Source: Amylostereum areolatum (taxonomy: Eukaryota; Basidiomycota; Agaricomycetes; Russulales; Stereaceae). From it: a DNA stretch of 64,000 nucleotides. This document shows positions 1 through 10,796 of this stretch, one piece after another. Made by a program: the position numbers and the translations under genes. The notes beneath the pieces are model-generated. The model was not told the origin of the DNA. It did not search any database and was given only the letters and a program-made list of their open reading frames with translations. The stretch is taken from assembly GCA_012932865.1 (NCBI GenBank), contig SAXG01000090.1, positions 62,001-126,000 of the forward strand, written 5' to 3'. Each line of letters starts with the position of its first letter. Position 1 is the first letter of the stretch.

Positions 1-1891
1 GAAAAAGTAAGGTGTGAGGATAATGACCAGTGTTGTGGCGACCATCGTCATGACCAGGCCAAACTAATTAGTCCCAAGATGAGTGAAGACAACCAGAAAG
101 TGATAGAGAGGAACAGACATTCCATGATCCTTGAAGCGCCCAGAGGCTCTTTTCGATTTATATCTTGTACACGGATAAAACCGTCACGACCTGCCGAGAC
201 CACACAGGTAGGGCTAGGTAGACTGAGTTTCCGATGCTCACACGATGGAAAGATCATGCAATACCGTTTAGGATCAAACTTGACGTCGGTGACATCGTAG
301 TACTTGTCGAACGAGTGGTCTGAGATCTGAGAGTAAGTCTTCACACCCGTCACCAGGACGTAGAGGCAACACGGACCTTTAGTCATTTCTCCATCCTCGT
401 CGAACTCTTGGCGGACAAAGTGCCTTTTATGTGCGTTCAGTCCATTCCCTGAGCGAAAATTAGCGGGGTGTCAGTCGTTACTAATGACAGTTCACCTACA
501 TTCACCACTCATCCAGAGATGTAGCGTCCCGGGTCTGTTGTGAGTATCGGGACCGACATCTTCTAAAAGCAATCATTCACGCAGGTCAGCGGGTTATCCC
601 ACAAACTAGGGAAGGCGTACTATCTCCCAGTTGAAGATCGTCCGCGTCACCATTGACTGTTCTGGCGGATATAGCAATAATCTCGTGAGATTGAACTATG
701 CTCGTCGTGGCTGGATGGGTGATGCTCATAAGGATACTGACAATGTATGACAGAAAACCACGTACGACCAGGCGGTCCGCCGTATTCCTGTGTGAGGGAG
801 AGGCGAGGAAAGTCGACTCTGGTAGACTGAGACGGGTAACGCATATCGTTTCCACGTCTGCCATTCCTTGAAGACGCCGAGGATGCGCTGTGCCGCCCCA
901 CCGCCTGACCAAAGCCGAAGTCGATCAACTATAGAGACGTATATGTCTGGTCGTCATTCTGGCAAACGACAATGGTCCTCACCCAGTCCCACAAGCCATA
1001 TTCGTTTTCGACAGGTTTCAACGCCCAGGGATTCCTTTTGCGCTCCTCGCGTGTTTTTTGGGTATCCCGTTTACCCTTACGCGTGTCTGCAAGTTGGAGG
1101 ACAGAGAGAGAAGTGGTGGTAAGCGTGATTTCCTCTGTGCTGACTGACGACTGCGGGATGGCTTCCCACTGATACAAGTTGACATTAGTCTGGATCAGTG
1201 TGAGAGAGAGCATACGCACATTGGACGATTTAGGTGTATATCCCGCATGAACAGTTTCATATTCAACCTCAGAGTTTGTAGCCTCCGGTTCGGGCGATGA
1301 ATGGTCAAGGACAAGTTTTGGTTTCTTTCTCCTTTTGCACCTATGATATTGATCAGCGTCCTGTGATGAGCAAAAATGGACGTCAGATAGTGGGAACCAT
1401 TTAAACACGAAAAGCAAACCGGAGGCCTGTCGATGATAACTATGTCGTCGTCGTCGTCGTCGTGTCCGCGCTTCCCCCGTTGACTGGAGGTGAGAGGGCT
1501 TCGCTCAGGTCTGGAGAAGCAATGACCGATTGCCGGGGAGTCGTTGAGGCGCTCGGTCTGCACTCTGTGCAAAACGGCAGTCAATTCAGGGGTAGCATAG
1601 CTGAAAATGGCATGCGGAATAGCGCGTCGAGGAAAAGCAGGAGCAGGCGGAAGGGCGAAAAGATTGGATAGCAAGGATTTCGGGTATACGAGCCTTGGCG
1701 GGTGCGGGTGCGGGTGCGGGTGCGGGTGGTCGTGGTCGTGTGAGAAGTCTGTTAGCAAGTTGAACTTGAGGAGGTTCGGGGCCGTGATCCCCGGCAACGG
1801 AAGGAGCTCGAAAAAAAGTGTTGGAAGGATAAGGGTCGTAGATTCTGACTGTAGGGTTGTCTTCGTCTCCAGTGAGGTCGATGACTTCCAT
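1..1891 (-). CDS. WD40-repeat protein with N-terminal SIM-like motif, paralogue 1 (runs off the left edge)
   Basis: The gene reads leftward from an ATG at 1891 (MEVIDLTGDED) and its 3' part lies outside the window. Next to a polyaspartate tract near 1440-1465 is a second hydrophobic patch, IVII. Two later exons match the WD40 paralogues at 40.5-43.6 and 44.0-46.8 kb. The exon near 590-720 has SIVQSHEIIAISARTVNGDA, against NTVVQSECFIALSSDTVHGE in paralogue 2. The exon near 150-390 has FDKYYDVTDVKFDP and CVVSAGRDGFIRVQDI, the first WD40 blade. IDLT followed by acidic residues is the usual form of a SUMO-interacting motif, so SUMO binding is an inference from family knowledge. The reading frame changes near 1.57-1.70 kb beside a GGGTGC hexamer repeat. 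I could not find a convincing intron there, so a frameshift or a missed small intron is possible. Confidence 0.7.
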
Positions 1892-2069
1892 GGTGGTTCA
1901 AACTGACAAGTTGGTGGCAGCGCGCATGGTTTGAACTTTCGAACGCGACGCGCCGGCCGAAGACGGTCACGTGAGCGGACCGGCTGCCGGTTCCCACACA
2001 TGCTGCAGTATGAGTATGCATCTCAAGGGCAGAGTCCCCCTCCTCGCATCCGCGCATTTCTTCTTATTG
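1892..2069. promoter_or_regulatory. Head-to-head promoter region with a CACGTG palindrome
   Basis: About 180 bases separate the start of the WD40 gene (minus) from the chosen start of D-2-hydroxyglutarate dehydrogenase (plus). The stretch contains CACGTG at 1968-1973, an E-box type bHLH binding site. Its use is not shown by sequence alone. Confidence 0.35.
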
Positions 2070-3912
2070 ATGCTTTCTGCTCGCACCCTTGTCAAGCGAC
2101 TCTCTTTTCCCGCCGTACGATGGCACCATGCTCCCTCTTGCAACCAGCCTCTGAACTCCGTCACCCCCGATGATCTTACCCACTTCGCCAAAATTCTTCC
2201 GCGGACCGCCATCCTTTCCACACTCGCTCCTTTTTCCCTTTCCCCGGACGAACTCAACCCGTACAACAATGACTGGATGGGAAAATACCATGGAAAATCC
2301 ACAACCGTTCTCAAGCCTCAAACCACGAAGCAAGTGAGCGATATCGTGAGGTGGTGTTACGAACGTAGGATCGGAATCGTCCCTCAAGGGGGCAATACCG
2401 GCCTTGTGGGAGGTAGCGTACCGCTCAAAGACGAACTTATCATAAACCTCGGCAACATGTCTAAAGTTCGCTCTTTCGATCCCGTTTCCGGTCAGTACTC
2501 TTTCTGCGGTATCGTGCCTGGTTCTGACTCTACTCACCCTCCGTCCAGGCGCGCTCATCGCCGACGCTGGCTGCATCCTCGAGTCATTGTCCGAATACAT
2601 TTCACCCCATAATCATATCATGCCGCTCGACTTGGGAGCCAAGGGGAGGTGAGAATGGCATGTCTTTGCTTCAGCGTGCGACCTTCACGCGACACGCTTA
2701 GTTGTCAAATCGGTGGAAACGTTGCCACGAATGCGGGAGGACTGCGCCTATTGAGGTACGGATCCCTCCATGGGACCGTCTTGGGCTTGGAGGTCGTTCT
2801 TCCAGACGGCACAGTTCTAGACGGCCTTAGTACATTACGGAAGGACAATACTGGTGACAGCATATTTCATCTCTAACGCCGTTTCACTGACGACTACTAC
2901 TAGGTTACGACTTAAAACAGCTCTTTATTGGAGCTGAGGGTACTTTAGGTATCATCACTGGTGTCTCTATCCTCACACCACCAGCACCTCAAGCGACAAA
3001 TAATGTCATCGTGGCCCTTCCCAGCTTCGCGAACGTGTTACCCTTGTTCAAGATGGCAAGGCGACACCTTTCCGAGGTTCTGTCTGCGTTCGAGTTCATC
3101 GACAGAACGGCGTATGACTTGGCCGTCAAGCATGGACAGGGAAAAGCTCTCAGTGAGGAGGATGCGGCCGGTGCTGAATGTTTTGTATTGATGGAGACTA
3201 GCGGCGGGAATAAAGGACACGACGAAGAGGTGCCATCCTCTAATAAATGTCACGATCTAAGATACTCACACCTCCTTCAGAAACTGCAAACTCTCCTCGA
3301 AACCCTTCTTGAGGCTGACGAGCCTCTGATTACAACAGGCGTTCTCTCACAATCTCCCGCTCAATTTGCCTCACTGTGGAAGCTACGTGAGGGTGTGACA
3401 GAAGCAGTCTCCAAGGAAGGCAAAGCATACAAGTACGACATATCAATTCCCCTCGCTTCGTTTAAGGAAGTCGTGGATACAACACGAGAGCATCTTCGCC
3501 AACAAGGTCTTTTACATGATGGCGCGGTCAAACATGTCATCGGTTATGGTCATGTCGGAGATGGTTCGTTACTATCTACTGTTCTTCTCCGAGTTGTTGA
3601 CTTTTGTTCAGGCAATCTGCACCTGAACATCATTGCCGCCGCGTACACACCTGAGATTACCGCTGCTCTAGAGCCGTTTGTGTATGAGCTTACAGGTGAG
3701 CAGTTCCTGTCAATATTCAAGCTACCTTTCCTTAATATCTGTTCGAAGCGTCCTATAGTGGCTCTATATCTGCGGAGCATGGACTGGGCGCGATGAAGGC
3801 CCACGCGATTCACTATTCCAAGAGTGGGGTCGCCGTGGATATGATGAAACGAATCAAGGATGTATTCGACCCACGCGGGATCATGAATCCCGGCAAAGTC
3901 CTCGAGCACTGA
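2070..3912 (+). CDS. D2HGDH: D-2-hydroxyglutarate dehydrogenase, mitochondrial (FAD-linked)
   Basis: Oxidises D-2-hydroxyglutarate to 2-oxoglutarate with FAD, passing electrons on in mitochondria; this is known for the family. The start at 2070 gives [18 protein letters not shown], a basic, serine-rich and acid-free leader typical of mitochondrial import. An in-frame upstream ATG at 1971 is less suitable. The FAD-binding (PCMH) half contains [14 protein letters not shown] and, after splicing, [15 protein letters not shown] and [12 protein letters not shown]. The C-terminal half has [23 protein letters not shown] and MNPGKVLEH. Six short introns fit, near 2493, 2650, 2853, 3223, 3566 and 3695. 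The spliced protein is about 500 residues, normal for the family. Cytochrome-type D-lactate dehydrogenase is the nearest alternative, but the motifs fit D2HGDH better. Confidence 0.93.
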
Positions 3913-4149
3913 TCTGAGCTATCTATCTTCCATGCTTTTTGTAAAAGTACATACAAACAATCCATTCGATATGATTATCTTCAATGTATCTTGTCCGAGT
4001 CTGAAAAACAAGGCTGCGTTTGGCGGAACAACGACGCGCCGTCGGCATTCGAACCCTAACCCCGGTCTAACCTCGTGGACGCGGTAAACCTTAACCTTCG
4101 TTTCTGGTCACAACCCTACCCCCATCCTACTCACACCCTGCTTACACCC

Positions 4150-5979
4150 ATGGTATGGTCTCCTCCACTTCTCGTCTCGCTACTCATTCTGAAAATTCAA
4201 AAGCCAATTTTTCAGGACAACAACGGACTAGCCATCAAGTTCTTCATACAAAAAGACTTGTCCCAAGAGATGCAGGCGGAACTCTGCGAGACTATCACCG
4301 TGAGTCTGCTTTCGCTTTCAAGTCACACCCGGTCATACTTCACGTCTCTTTCAGGCCCTTGGCGGTAGAGTCGAACAGAAAGTACCCCGACAAGGTTTCG
4401 TGCTCGTTCAACCTGGCACTCAGGAAGCCGACCGCCTGCGTCTCTGTTGGACTAGCGCCGAGAGGCCGGAACGGCATTTCGTTCCCTACACCTACATCGA
4501 TGCTTGCAAGATCGCGGGAATGCTACTCAAACAGATTTTTGTAGACAAAGGAGAGCCCATCAAATTGCATATCGATCCAAGTATCGCAAACCCTAACGCT
4601 CGTGCCGCGCTCAGAGCCCGCATTATGGTCCGTGTTTCAGCATCTCGATCGCAAAGCTGATAGTCCCGTCTGACTATGAGGACTATATAGCACTCTGGCG
4701 GGGATCCATCAGCCTCCGCACAGTCCGCTCGCGTTATTCTCGCCGACCCCAATACAGAAGTCTTCCAACATCTCGTAAAAACCTACCAAGGTGTCCCCGA
4801 GAAATATATCGAGTCCTATCTTTGGGTGAAGAAGTGCGTCGAAAGGGGAGAACTGTCGTACACGCCCGTAGTGTACAAGAACCCGGGTGGTAGACGTCCT
4901 GGCGAAGAGTGAGTACTCTCAGCATGTTAGTAACTATACGCTGACATGTGATTTTAGGCGGATGCAATTCACAGAGACCGACGAAAGGCGCCTTTGTGAG
5001 TGGATTGCGTCGAAAATACCCTACAAAGAAACGGGAGGCAGGACGGGAAACCGCCTCTATCAACAGCTCTGTGATCTGGTGAGCGCGAAGGTTGTCACCA
5101 TACTTCTCAGATCTTACTGTTCACTAGGCCCACGAACCCGAACACGCCTGGGTCAGTCGCCACACCTGGCAATCTTGGCGTGAACGTTACAAGAAGAACT
5201 CGACTCGCCTCGACCTCATGATCTCTAACATCGTCGACGAACGCAAGCCCAATGTCGGGGAAAAGGGTCAGTACGGATATGTACGACAACCAGATGAGAA
5301 GCCGAAGCGTAAAACCCGTACACGAAAGGATGAAGCGTCCTCGTCCAAATCCAAATTATCCGATGACGATGTAGACTACAATCAGGTTGGTCCAGGTCCT
5401 TTGCAAATGCCGCCGCAACATATTGGTGATCATATGCCACCCATGGGACCACATCACCCTCCTCTCATACCTGTCCCTATGGGCATGTACACGCATCCGG
5501 CCTCGGGGGGTCCTCATCCATATCCCATGCACCCGCCCCCGCCCCATCTCCCCGTACCCGGTGGCATGATGGATCACATCCCCCAGCCAAACATGCCTCC
5601 GAGCAATTCCTCCGAGTTGGAGGAAGAGGAAGCAAGCTGGCCACTCCGCGTAGGGAACGATCCTCCACCGGCCTGGGGGAAGCGCAAAGCAACGGATGAT
5701 GCCTTTAATGAGTTAGGTCCTCACAAGCGACCTCGCACAGAGTAAGAGAGTTCATCGTGTTCCCAAGAAATGGCTGACGCGGTCTGCAGGGAAGCAGGCG
5801 GGTCTGGCTCTGTGCTACACATCGTTGACCAAGGGATCCAAGACATTGCTCACGAATTTCGATTCACCGTGCAGGAGGTACAGGAGTATTATGACCGTTG
5901 TGGCGCCATGGATCGCACTAGGGCCCGATTCAAGGCCATGCGTGAGCTGCTGCAGACGCTCAAAGATCCCGATGAATGA
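4150..5979 (+). CDS. RAP1: Rap1-type telomere protein (BRCT, Myb, C-terminal domain)
   Basis: Rap1 binds the telomere directly or through a TRF-type partner and controls telomere length and silencing (family knowledge). The N-terminal part (LAIKFFIQKDLSQEMQAELC, then LGGRVEQKVPRQGFVLV) fits the Rap1 BRCT domain. The middle has a Rap1-type Myb domain: FTETDERRLCEWIASKIP, GNRLYQQLCDLAHEPEH, then HTWQSWRERYKKN. A basic, proline- and methionine-rich linker follows. The C-terminus (EFRFTVQEVQEYYDRCGAMD, RTRARFKAMRELLQTL) looks like the Rap1 C-terminal interaction region. Introns fit at about 4301, 4627, 4909, 5080 and 5744. The last, ending at 5790, joins the C-terminal exon in frame. The N-terminal start is uncertain: 4150 keeps the BRCT frame open, but a small upstream exon cannot be excluded. 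Confidence 0.85.
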
Positions 5980-6257
5980 GCGACTCTCGCCACTTCCTTG
6001 ATCGCTTATCTTGACGTCCTGCGGTGTTTACAACAGTTTCTTGGGTATATCGTGTGTACGCTTCCATGTACAGTATCTGTTGTTGTGTTAGGAAACGAGG
6101 TGGTATATGATCTGTGTATCCTTTGGGTATATTGTCATCGATCTCAAATATCATATTTTGTCACAAGGCTTGTATTGACGGCGTAGGTGTATACATACTT
6201 TACATGCGATCGAACTCCTGCTTTCCTTCTTCTCATTTCGTCACTCGAAATCCGAAT

Positions 6258-7615
6258 TTACGCTCTCAGGAAGTTCGCGTGGACTGTGCGGAAGAAATTA
6301 GTTTAAACCCCTCTGACTAGCTGTGCCGCACTTACAATGGATATGGTCTTCTGCGAAAGACGAGATCTGTGCGAACGTCAGGGAGTGATACTAGTGACGC
6401 GCGGCGCACGTACAAAATAGTAAGAATGGTCGTAGTCAGCATGTTCCCGCACGCGGACTTGGAGGTCGTCGAAGCCTGCGTCCCGTGCTGCTTTGAGGAA
6501 ATTTTCGGGGAGCAGCTGACCATCCTGGTAGAACTTGTCGCCGGTTCCCTGTAGGGAGTGTGAGCAGAAAACCCTGTGATTAGAACGGATACCCACATAA
6601 TCCACGAGAACGTGGGCGGTGCCCTTGTGTTTCTTGATAAGCTCCGTGGCATCGTAAGTCTCTTTGGCTTCGTCGAGGCCACCTTGTAAGTATCCTTCGA
6701 ACGCTTTCTTACCCCAAGGTGCATTGACGGGATTTGAGATCGGTGCGAAAGCAGATGCGGAGCGGTACTGGTTTGTGGTGGAAGAGAGATACAAGGTGAG
6801 AGCACCGTGGCCACCCATCGAATGTCCGAAGATTGACTGGCGGTTGAGATCCTGAAAGGTTTCGAGCGTTCGTTGTTATGCAAAGGCCATTGGTATGGTT
6901 GATACGCACGATTGGAAGATCCGTTGTGGCGAGAATTGTCGGCAGCTCAAGCTCCACATGGGTTTTCATGTTGTACCACTGCCAGTTAGGGGACTCGACT
7001 GAGAATGCGAGAGGCCTGCAGGGAAAGAATACCCTACCTGAGAATACCTCGGGTTGGTGGCGTTCAGGTAGAAGCCGGCCCCTAGATGACGCTCTTATCA
7101 GTCCACAAGGATGACGAAGGGCAAGCAGCTCACCGATGCCGAAGTCCCACCCGCTATCGTTTCCGGGAATATCAGCAGAGCGAGGCGAGGTATCAGGGAA
7201 GAGGACGGCGATTTGTTCCTAAATGGTGAGATACGACAGCTTGGGTGAGGATGACAATGAGAAGGGAAGAGCAGCGGGAGGATCACCTTTGCTGCTGGGC
7301 CAAGGAAATTACCCTTCTGCGCACTGTATGCACCGAGTACTCAGAAAACGAGAACAGATGAACGGGGGAAGTCCTTACCCGTTATCCTCGCTGCATGTTA
7401 GACCTGCGAGGTATACAAGAAGGGGGACCTTTTCGTTGGTGGTGTTTCCAGGAAGGAAGAGATTGAACTGGGTGTCCAGACCGCCCAGAGCTGCAGACTG
7501 GTCGAGGTAATTATGAGCGTGCAATATATACGCGGAAGAGGGGATCGATGACCTTAAATTTATACTTGCGAAGTTCCCCACCGTATGCTTTCGAAGACGA
7601 AATGAGTTCTGCCAT
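6258..7615 (-). CDS. ESD: S-formylglutathione hydrolase (esterase D family)
   Basis: Hydrolyses S-formylglutathione to formate and glutathione, the last step of glutathione-dependent formaldehyde detoxification in the cytosol. The spliced N-terminus is MAELISSSKAYGGELRKYKF, followed by ALGGLDTQFNLFLPG and LLVYLAGLTCSEDNG. The nucleophile serine is in FGHSMGGHGAL, the acid in DYGTGDKFY and the histidine in HADYDHSYYF. Splicing the last two introns gives an ISSFAEDHIHFHANFLRA end, which matches the family's C-terminal pattern. That places the stop at 6258-6260 rather than at the earlier in-frame stop. About seven introns are needed. Length is near 285 residues, normal for the family. It is divergent from the small ORF at 7890. 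Confidence 0.93.
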
Positions 7616-7757
7616 TCCGAAGGATTGCAATCGAGGAGATAGTAGTGAAGAGACGGTGGAGGAGTCAGGACGCGAACTGAGATGAGGGTCGATAAACTGG
7701 ATCAGAGACTGAGAGACACGGCTGTGGTCCGGATTGCCGGTGTCAGGCGTACGTGGG

Positions 7758-7784
7758 TGACGTCATGGTCAACGGGGTCACGTG
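7758..7784. promoter_or_regulatory. CRE palindrome and E-box between divergent genes
   Basis: TGACGTCA, the full bZIP/CRE palindrome, lies at 7758-7765, with CACGTG at 7779-7784. Both sit between esterase D (start 7615, minus) and the ORF at 7890 (plus). A bZIP-controlled stress promoter for the formaldehyde enzyme is plausible but only inferred. Confidence 0.4.
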
Positions 7785-7889
7785 GTTTGGCGCTACGCGT
7801 CGCCACTTGAAATAAATCCTGCACTTCTGGCGTGACAACGCAACTACTACCTCTCTCATTACTTATCACCCCATCGTTAAACGTCTACC

Positions 7890-8132
7890 ATGCCTCCCAA
7901 GCGCAAGTCAGACGTTATTTCTGTGTTAGATGCAGTGGCCGGAGACCCTTCCGAGGACCACGCCGAAGGATCTTCCGCGAAGAAAGCGCGTGTTTCGCAA
8001 GCCGGGGACGCGTCTTCCGCTTCCGCATCGGGGTCTAAGGGGAAGAAGGCCAAAGGAAACAAGACGGAGGACGGTCCGAAGCACTGGCACGAAGTTAAGC
8101 TGGAAGGCGAAGACGAGGCGCGTCGTTTTTGA
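7890..8132 (+). pseudogene. Probable N-terminal remnant of a DUF7726-like gene (80-codon ORF)
   Basis: The ORF begins MPPKRKSDVISVLDAVAG and has a basic patch SSAKKARVS, a serine/alanine stretch, and ends PKHWHEVKLEGEDEARRF. From memory of the family, the MPPKRKS start, KKARVS patch and W-x-V-LEGEDE segment are what precedes the helical domain in fungal DUF7726-type proteins. Here the frame stops directly after GEDE, so the domain is absent. The missing half (an IG-VNSNSY-RFM...GPTGG segment) occurs at 21.7-22.0 kb on the same strand. I therefore read this as the 5' half of a gene split by the island between. A genuine 80-residue protein is the alternative. Confidence 0.45.
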
Positions 8133-8483
8133 GCTGGGCGCGTGGACGGTATATTGATGATCAACGTTCAACGTTTGCATTACAGGGCTCTGTTCCTATC
8201 TAGTGAGGCTCTCTTCGGTGTCTATACCTTGACGGCACCTGACTTTGATGCAGCGACGACTGTAACGATGTTCGTCGCAAAATACGTGTGACGAAGTCAA
8301 TGACTTCCCGATCGATCTGAACCAAGGGACAGTACGCTAGTAAAGCATGTATATCAAGTGTATTGCGATTGACTATGGAAAACGGTGATAGCGGAAGAAA
8401 GCATAGAAAGTCAATGGAAAGAAATGCGTTTACAGCAGTGGATTCTGCGGACTTGTCAGATGCAGGATGGAGGAGAGGATGGA
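8133..8483. other. Stretch without a recognised gene
   Basis: About 350 bases between the DUF7726-like remnant and gene A1. I see no conserved ORF, tRNA or repeat. Confidence 0.5.
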
Positions 8484-9194
8484 TTATGAACGCACGGCAA
8501 GAGTGGCCTTGGTGGATGTGGCCGTCCGTTTTCGGAGTGGGGTCCAATGCCAATTTGGCGGGTTCAAGTGCCACATGGGTTTCGCGTCTTCTGGTACGCC
8601 GAAGAATTCGCGAACGCCCCGGTGTAGCTCTGGTTGAAGAACGCCAGCGTAATTTGATCCCAAGGCCAAGCCGAAGTCGAAGCCTCCGTTGTTTTTCGCG
8701 AACAGGCCGATAGAAACGAAATCGTCGGGTATCTGAAGGTATCTTGCGATGTCTTTGGGGAGGGAGGGCGCCCTCAACGTGTACGAGACGTCGGGAACCT
8801 CTTCACGCTCCCAAACCATCTCGCCTGGGTTGCCTTCGACGCGAACACGTCGAGCTTGGCGAACAAGCTGCACACTTTCGGGGAGGCGTGTGCGGATGAC
8901 TTCCCACAGTGCCTCCTGCCCGAGCAGAAAGCCATAATAGAGAACAGGGGGCTTGAGGTCAAGATAAGTGCCTGCCAACAGATAATCCGGGATCAACTCT
9001 AATGGCTGCTGAGAGCAGCAATTTGAGTAGTCCTAATGGCTGGTTGTAGCAAAGATTGAGATAAAAGTAAGTCATTTTCTCACCGTGCGAGAGTAAGCCA
9101 CTCCGTTCTCGGGATAGAACAACATGCTGGAAGTCGCCGTCGCATCCTTGATGGTGTTGGGATCGGTTGTGTCGGTCGGAGAGAGGGTCGACAT
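8484..9194 (-). CDS. Module gene A, copy 1 (unknown protein)
   Basis: I do not recognise this family. Two exons join in frame: start at 9194 (MSTLSPTDTTDPNTIKDATA), intron 9033-9083, then DYSNCCSQQPLELIPDYLLA to a stop at 8484-8486, about 220 residues. It has no signal peptide or membrane segment. Conserved with copy 2 at 18481-19235 are the segment DYSNCCSQQPxxLIPxYL, PPxLYxG, ALWEVIR (VLAIIR in copy 2), and a C-terminal block: FGLALGSNYAGVL, VREFFGVPEDA, MWHLNPPNWHW. The intron interrupts both copies at the same residue in phase 0. It lies 603 bases from, and is divergent to, the nuclease-like gene B1. An immunity, cofactor or regulatory role for B is only a guess from this pairing. Confidence 0.75.
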
Positions 9195-9797
9195 GTTAAG
9201 AGGTGATGAAAAGAAAGAAGCTATTATCTGAGGAAGGTGACCGTTGTGTGATGGAACGTTGACGCGTTGACGCGGAGTAGATGTTGGCGTTGGGAATCGG
9301 TTTCTGAACGGAGGTTGCGGAGTTCGAAAAAAACGGCTGTGCCCGAGCCTAGGGTGACCACTGGGTCTGGCAATCGACCAAGTTTGGACTAAGTACATAA
9401 GTACTTCACACTGCCTCGTGCCTCAGTCAACTTTCTCAGGACTATCCGTCTCCCGTCTCTGTCTCGCTTCCTCCTACAGCTACACGCGTGAGTCTGACTG
9501 AATTGTCTTTCAACCGATTATTCCGCCCTTTCACAATTCACACCACGAGGACACGGTTTGGGTCCGTAAGGTTCTATAAGCAGCTCTGAGCCGGTGCGGT
9601 GCGGCGGTGCCAGACCAAGTCGTCCATTGTTCCTTCCCGGTGAGGCCTACGATCGCACGGGCATAATCGATGGTGCCACGGAAATTGCTCCTAAGCCTAT
9701 TCCTGCACACAATAGCTGCCTGAGAAATACGGAGCTATATAAATAACACGGCTGGTGACGCCTGTCCAACGCTTATACATCGCCCCACTTTCTTGTG
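9195..9797. promoter_or_regulatory. Divergent A1/B1 promoter region
   Basis: The 603 bases between the two start codons contain a TATA-like TATATAAATA at 9736-9745, 52 bases before the B1 ATG. They also contain ACGCGT at 9262-9267 followed by a near copy, ACGCGG. The layout is repeated in the A2/B2 intergenic region (TATAAGTAT 57 bases before the B2 ATG), so shared control of each pair is plausible. Confidence 0.45.
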
Positions 9798-10796
9798 ATG
9801 CCTCCGAAGAAAAACAGGGCGCAAGCGGGGCGCAAGTCCAAGAAACCGAAATCTTCGAAGACACGGACGACCTCAGACTATTCCTCCGACTGGCCTTCCC
9901 ACATTCCACTCCCCGTCGAAGAGTACGTTTGCCGCCTCCGCAACGCTTTCGACTTCGCACACAATCAACACAGTGAATATCTGCTGTACGAGCCCGCCAG
10001 CGATTCATTTGTCTACCCCGCCGATTATTTTATGGACAAATACAAATTCTGGATTCACTGGTCGCCTCAAGATGTCCTCCTCTCTGAGCAACTAATCGAG
10101 TGTCGATCCTTGGAAGAAGCAGGGAAGATACCTACGGGTCAGCCTGGGACTTACCAGAGGAAAACTCGAACAGCAATTGCCGTTCGGGAAAGCAACCCTG
10201 GTTTGTTTACCGGTATATGCTAAAACTCGTTTGCGCTGACATCGCTCTGTTTTTGTTTCCATTTCCATCGTCTAGGATTATTCCCCAGCTCTTCCTCCGC
10301 CGAATTGATAGAAGTTATTCGGGTGGATTCACATCGCATCACCGATTTCCTCCTCGCCATCTCCCCCTTGGATGAAGAAGGTCTTCCTCAGTCCCGGGCT
10401 ATCGTGTCGGTCATCGAAGGGAAGTTGTTGCCGCAGTGGGTGGAGGTACTAGGCGGTGCTGAAGAGCTCGAAGCAGCGAAAGAAGTCGCAGAGCAAGCTC
10501 TCCCCCAGCTTCTAGAGCAGGTCCAGCACGCTTTCAAACAATATCCTTCTCAGAAGGAGCTTTGGGGTATCGTCTTCGTCGGTCGCTGCTGTCAATTCTA
10601 CCAGTTCGAGAAGACGTGCGTCGAGAAACAGAAGCTTGCGGCCGAGAAACTTACCCCACATGAAGCTCAGAAGTACATGACCAAGGTTGGTAACTTACAT
10701 CATATAATTGATCCAGTTCAGGACTGTTACACGGAGTCGTTCATGGACAACATGGAGGATATGATGGAGTGGGCATCGAAGACGTTTCTGGGGTGA
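9798..10796 (+). CDS. Module gene B, copy 1: PD-(D/E)XK nuclease-like protein
   Basis: Two exons: 9798-10200 and 10276-10796, with one 75-nt intron (gtttgt...tctag), giving 307 residues. The N-terminus is lysine-rich (MPPKKNRAQAGRKSKKPKSS), suggesting DNA contact or nuclear import. The middle segment VCRLRNAFDFAHNQHSEYLL is shared loosely with B2. The C-terminal half carries SHRITDFLLAIS, then IVSVIEGKLLP, then QVQHAFKQYPSQKELWG and IVFVGRCCQFYQF. A D in the first motif, E-x-K on a hydrophobic strand and a glutamine helix are the order seen in PD-(D/E)XK nuclease folds. B2 keeps the same residues. Nuclease activity is an inference. No substrate can be named. Close relatives in fungi are usually labelled hypothetical. 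Confidence 0.75.

Noticed and set aside
1968..1973. CACGTG palindromes in several divergent promoters (1968, 7779, 29772, 47471) as a shared regulon
   Set aside because: CACGTG also occurs inside coding exons (for example 26163 and 26403). A 6-base palindrome is expected many times in 64 kb, so enrichment is not shown.
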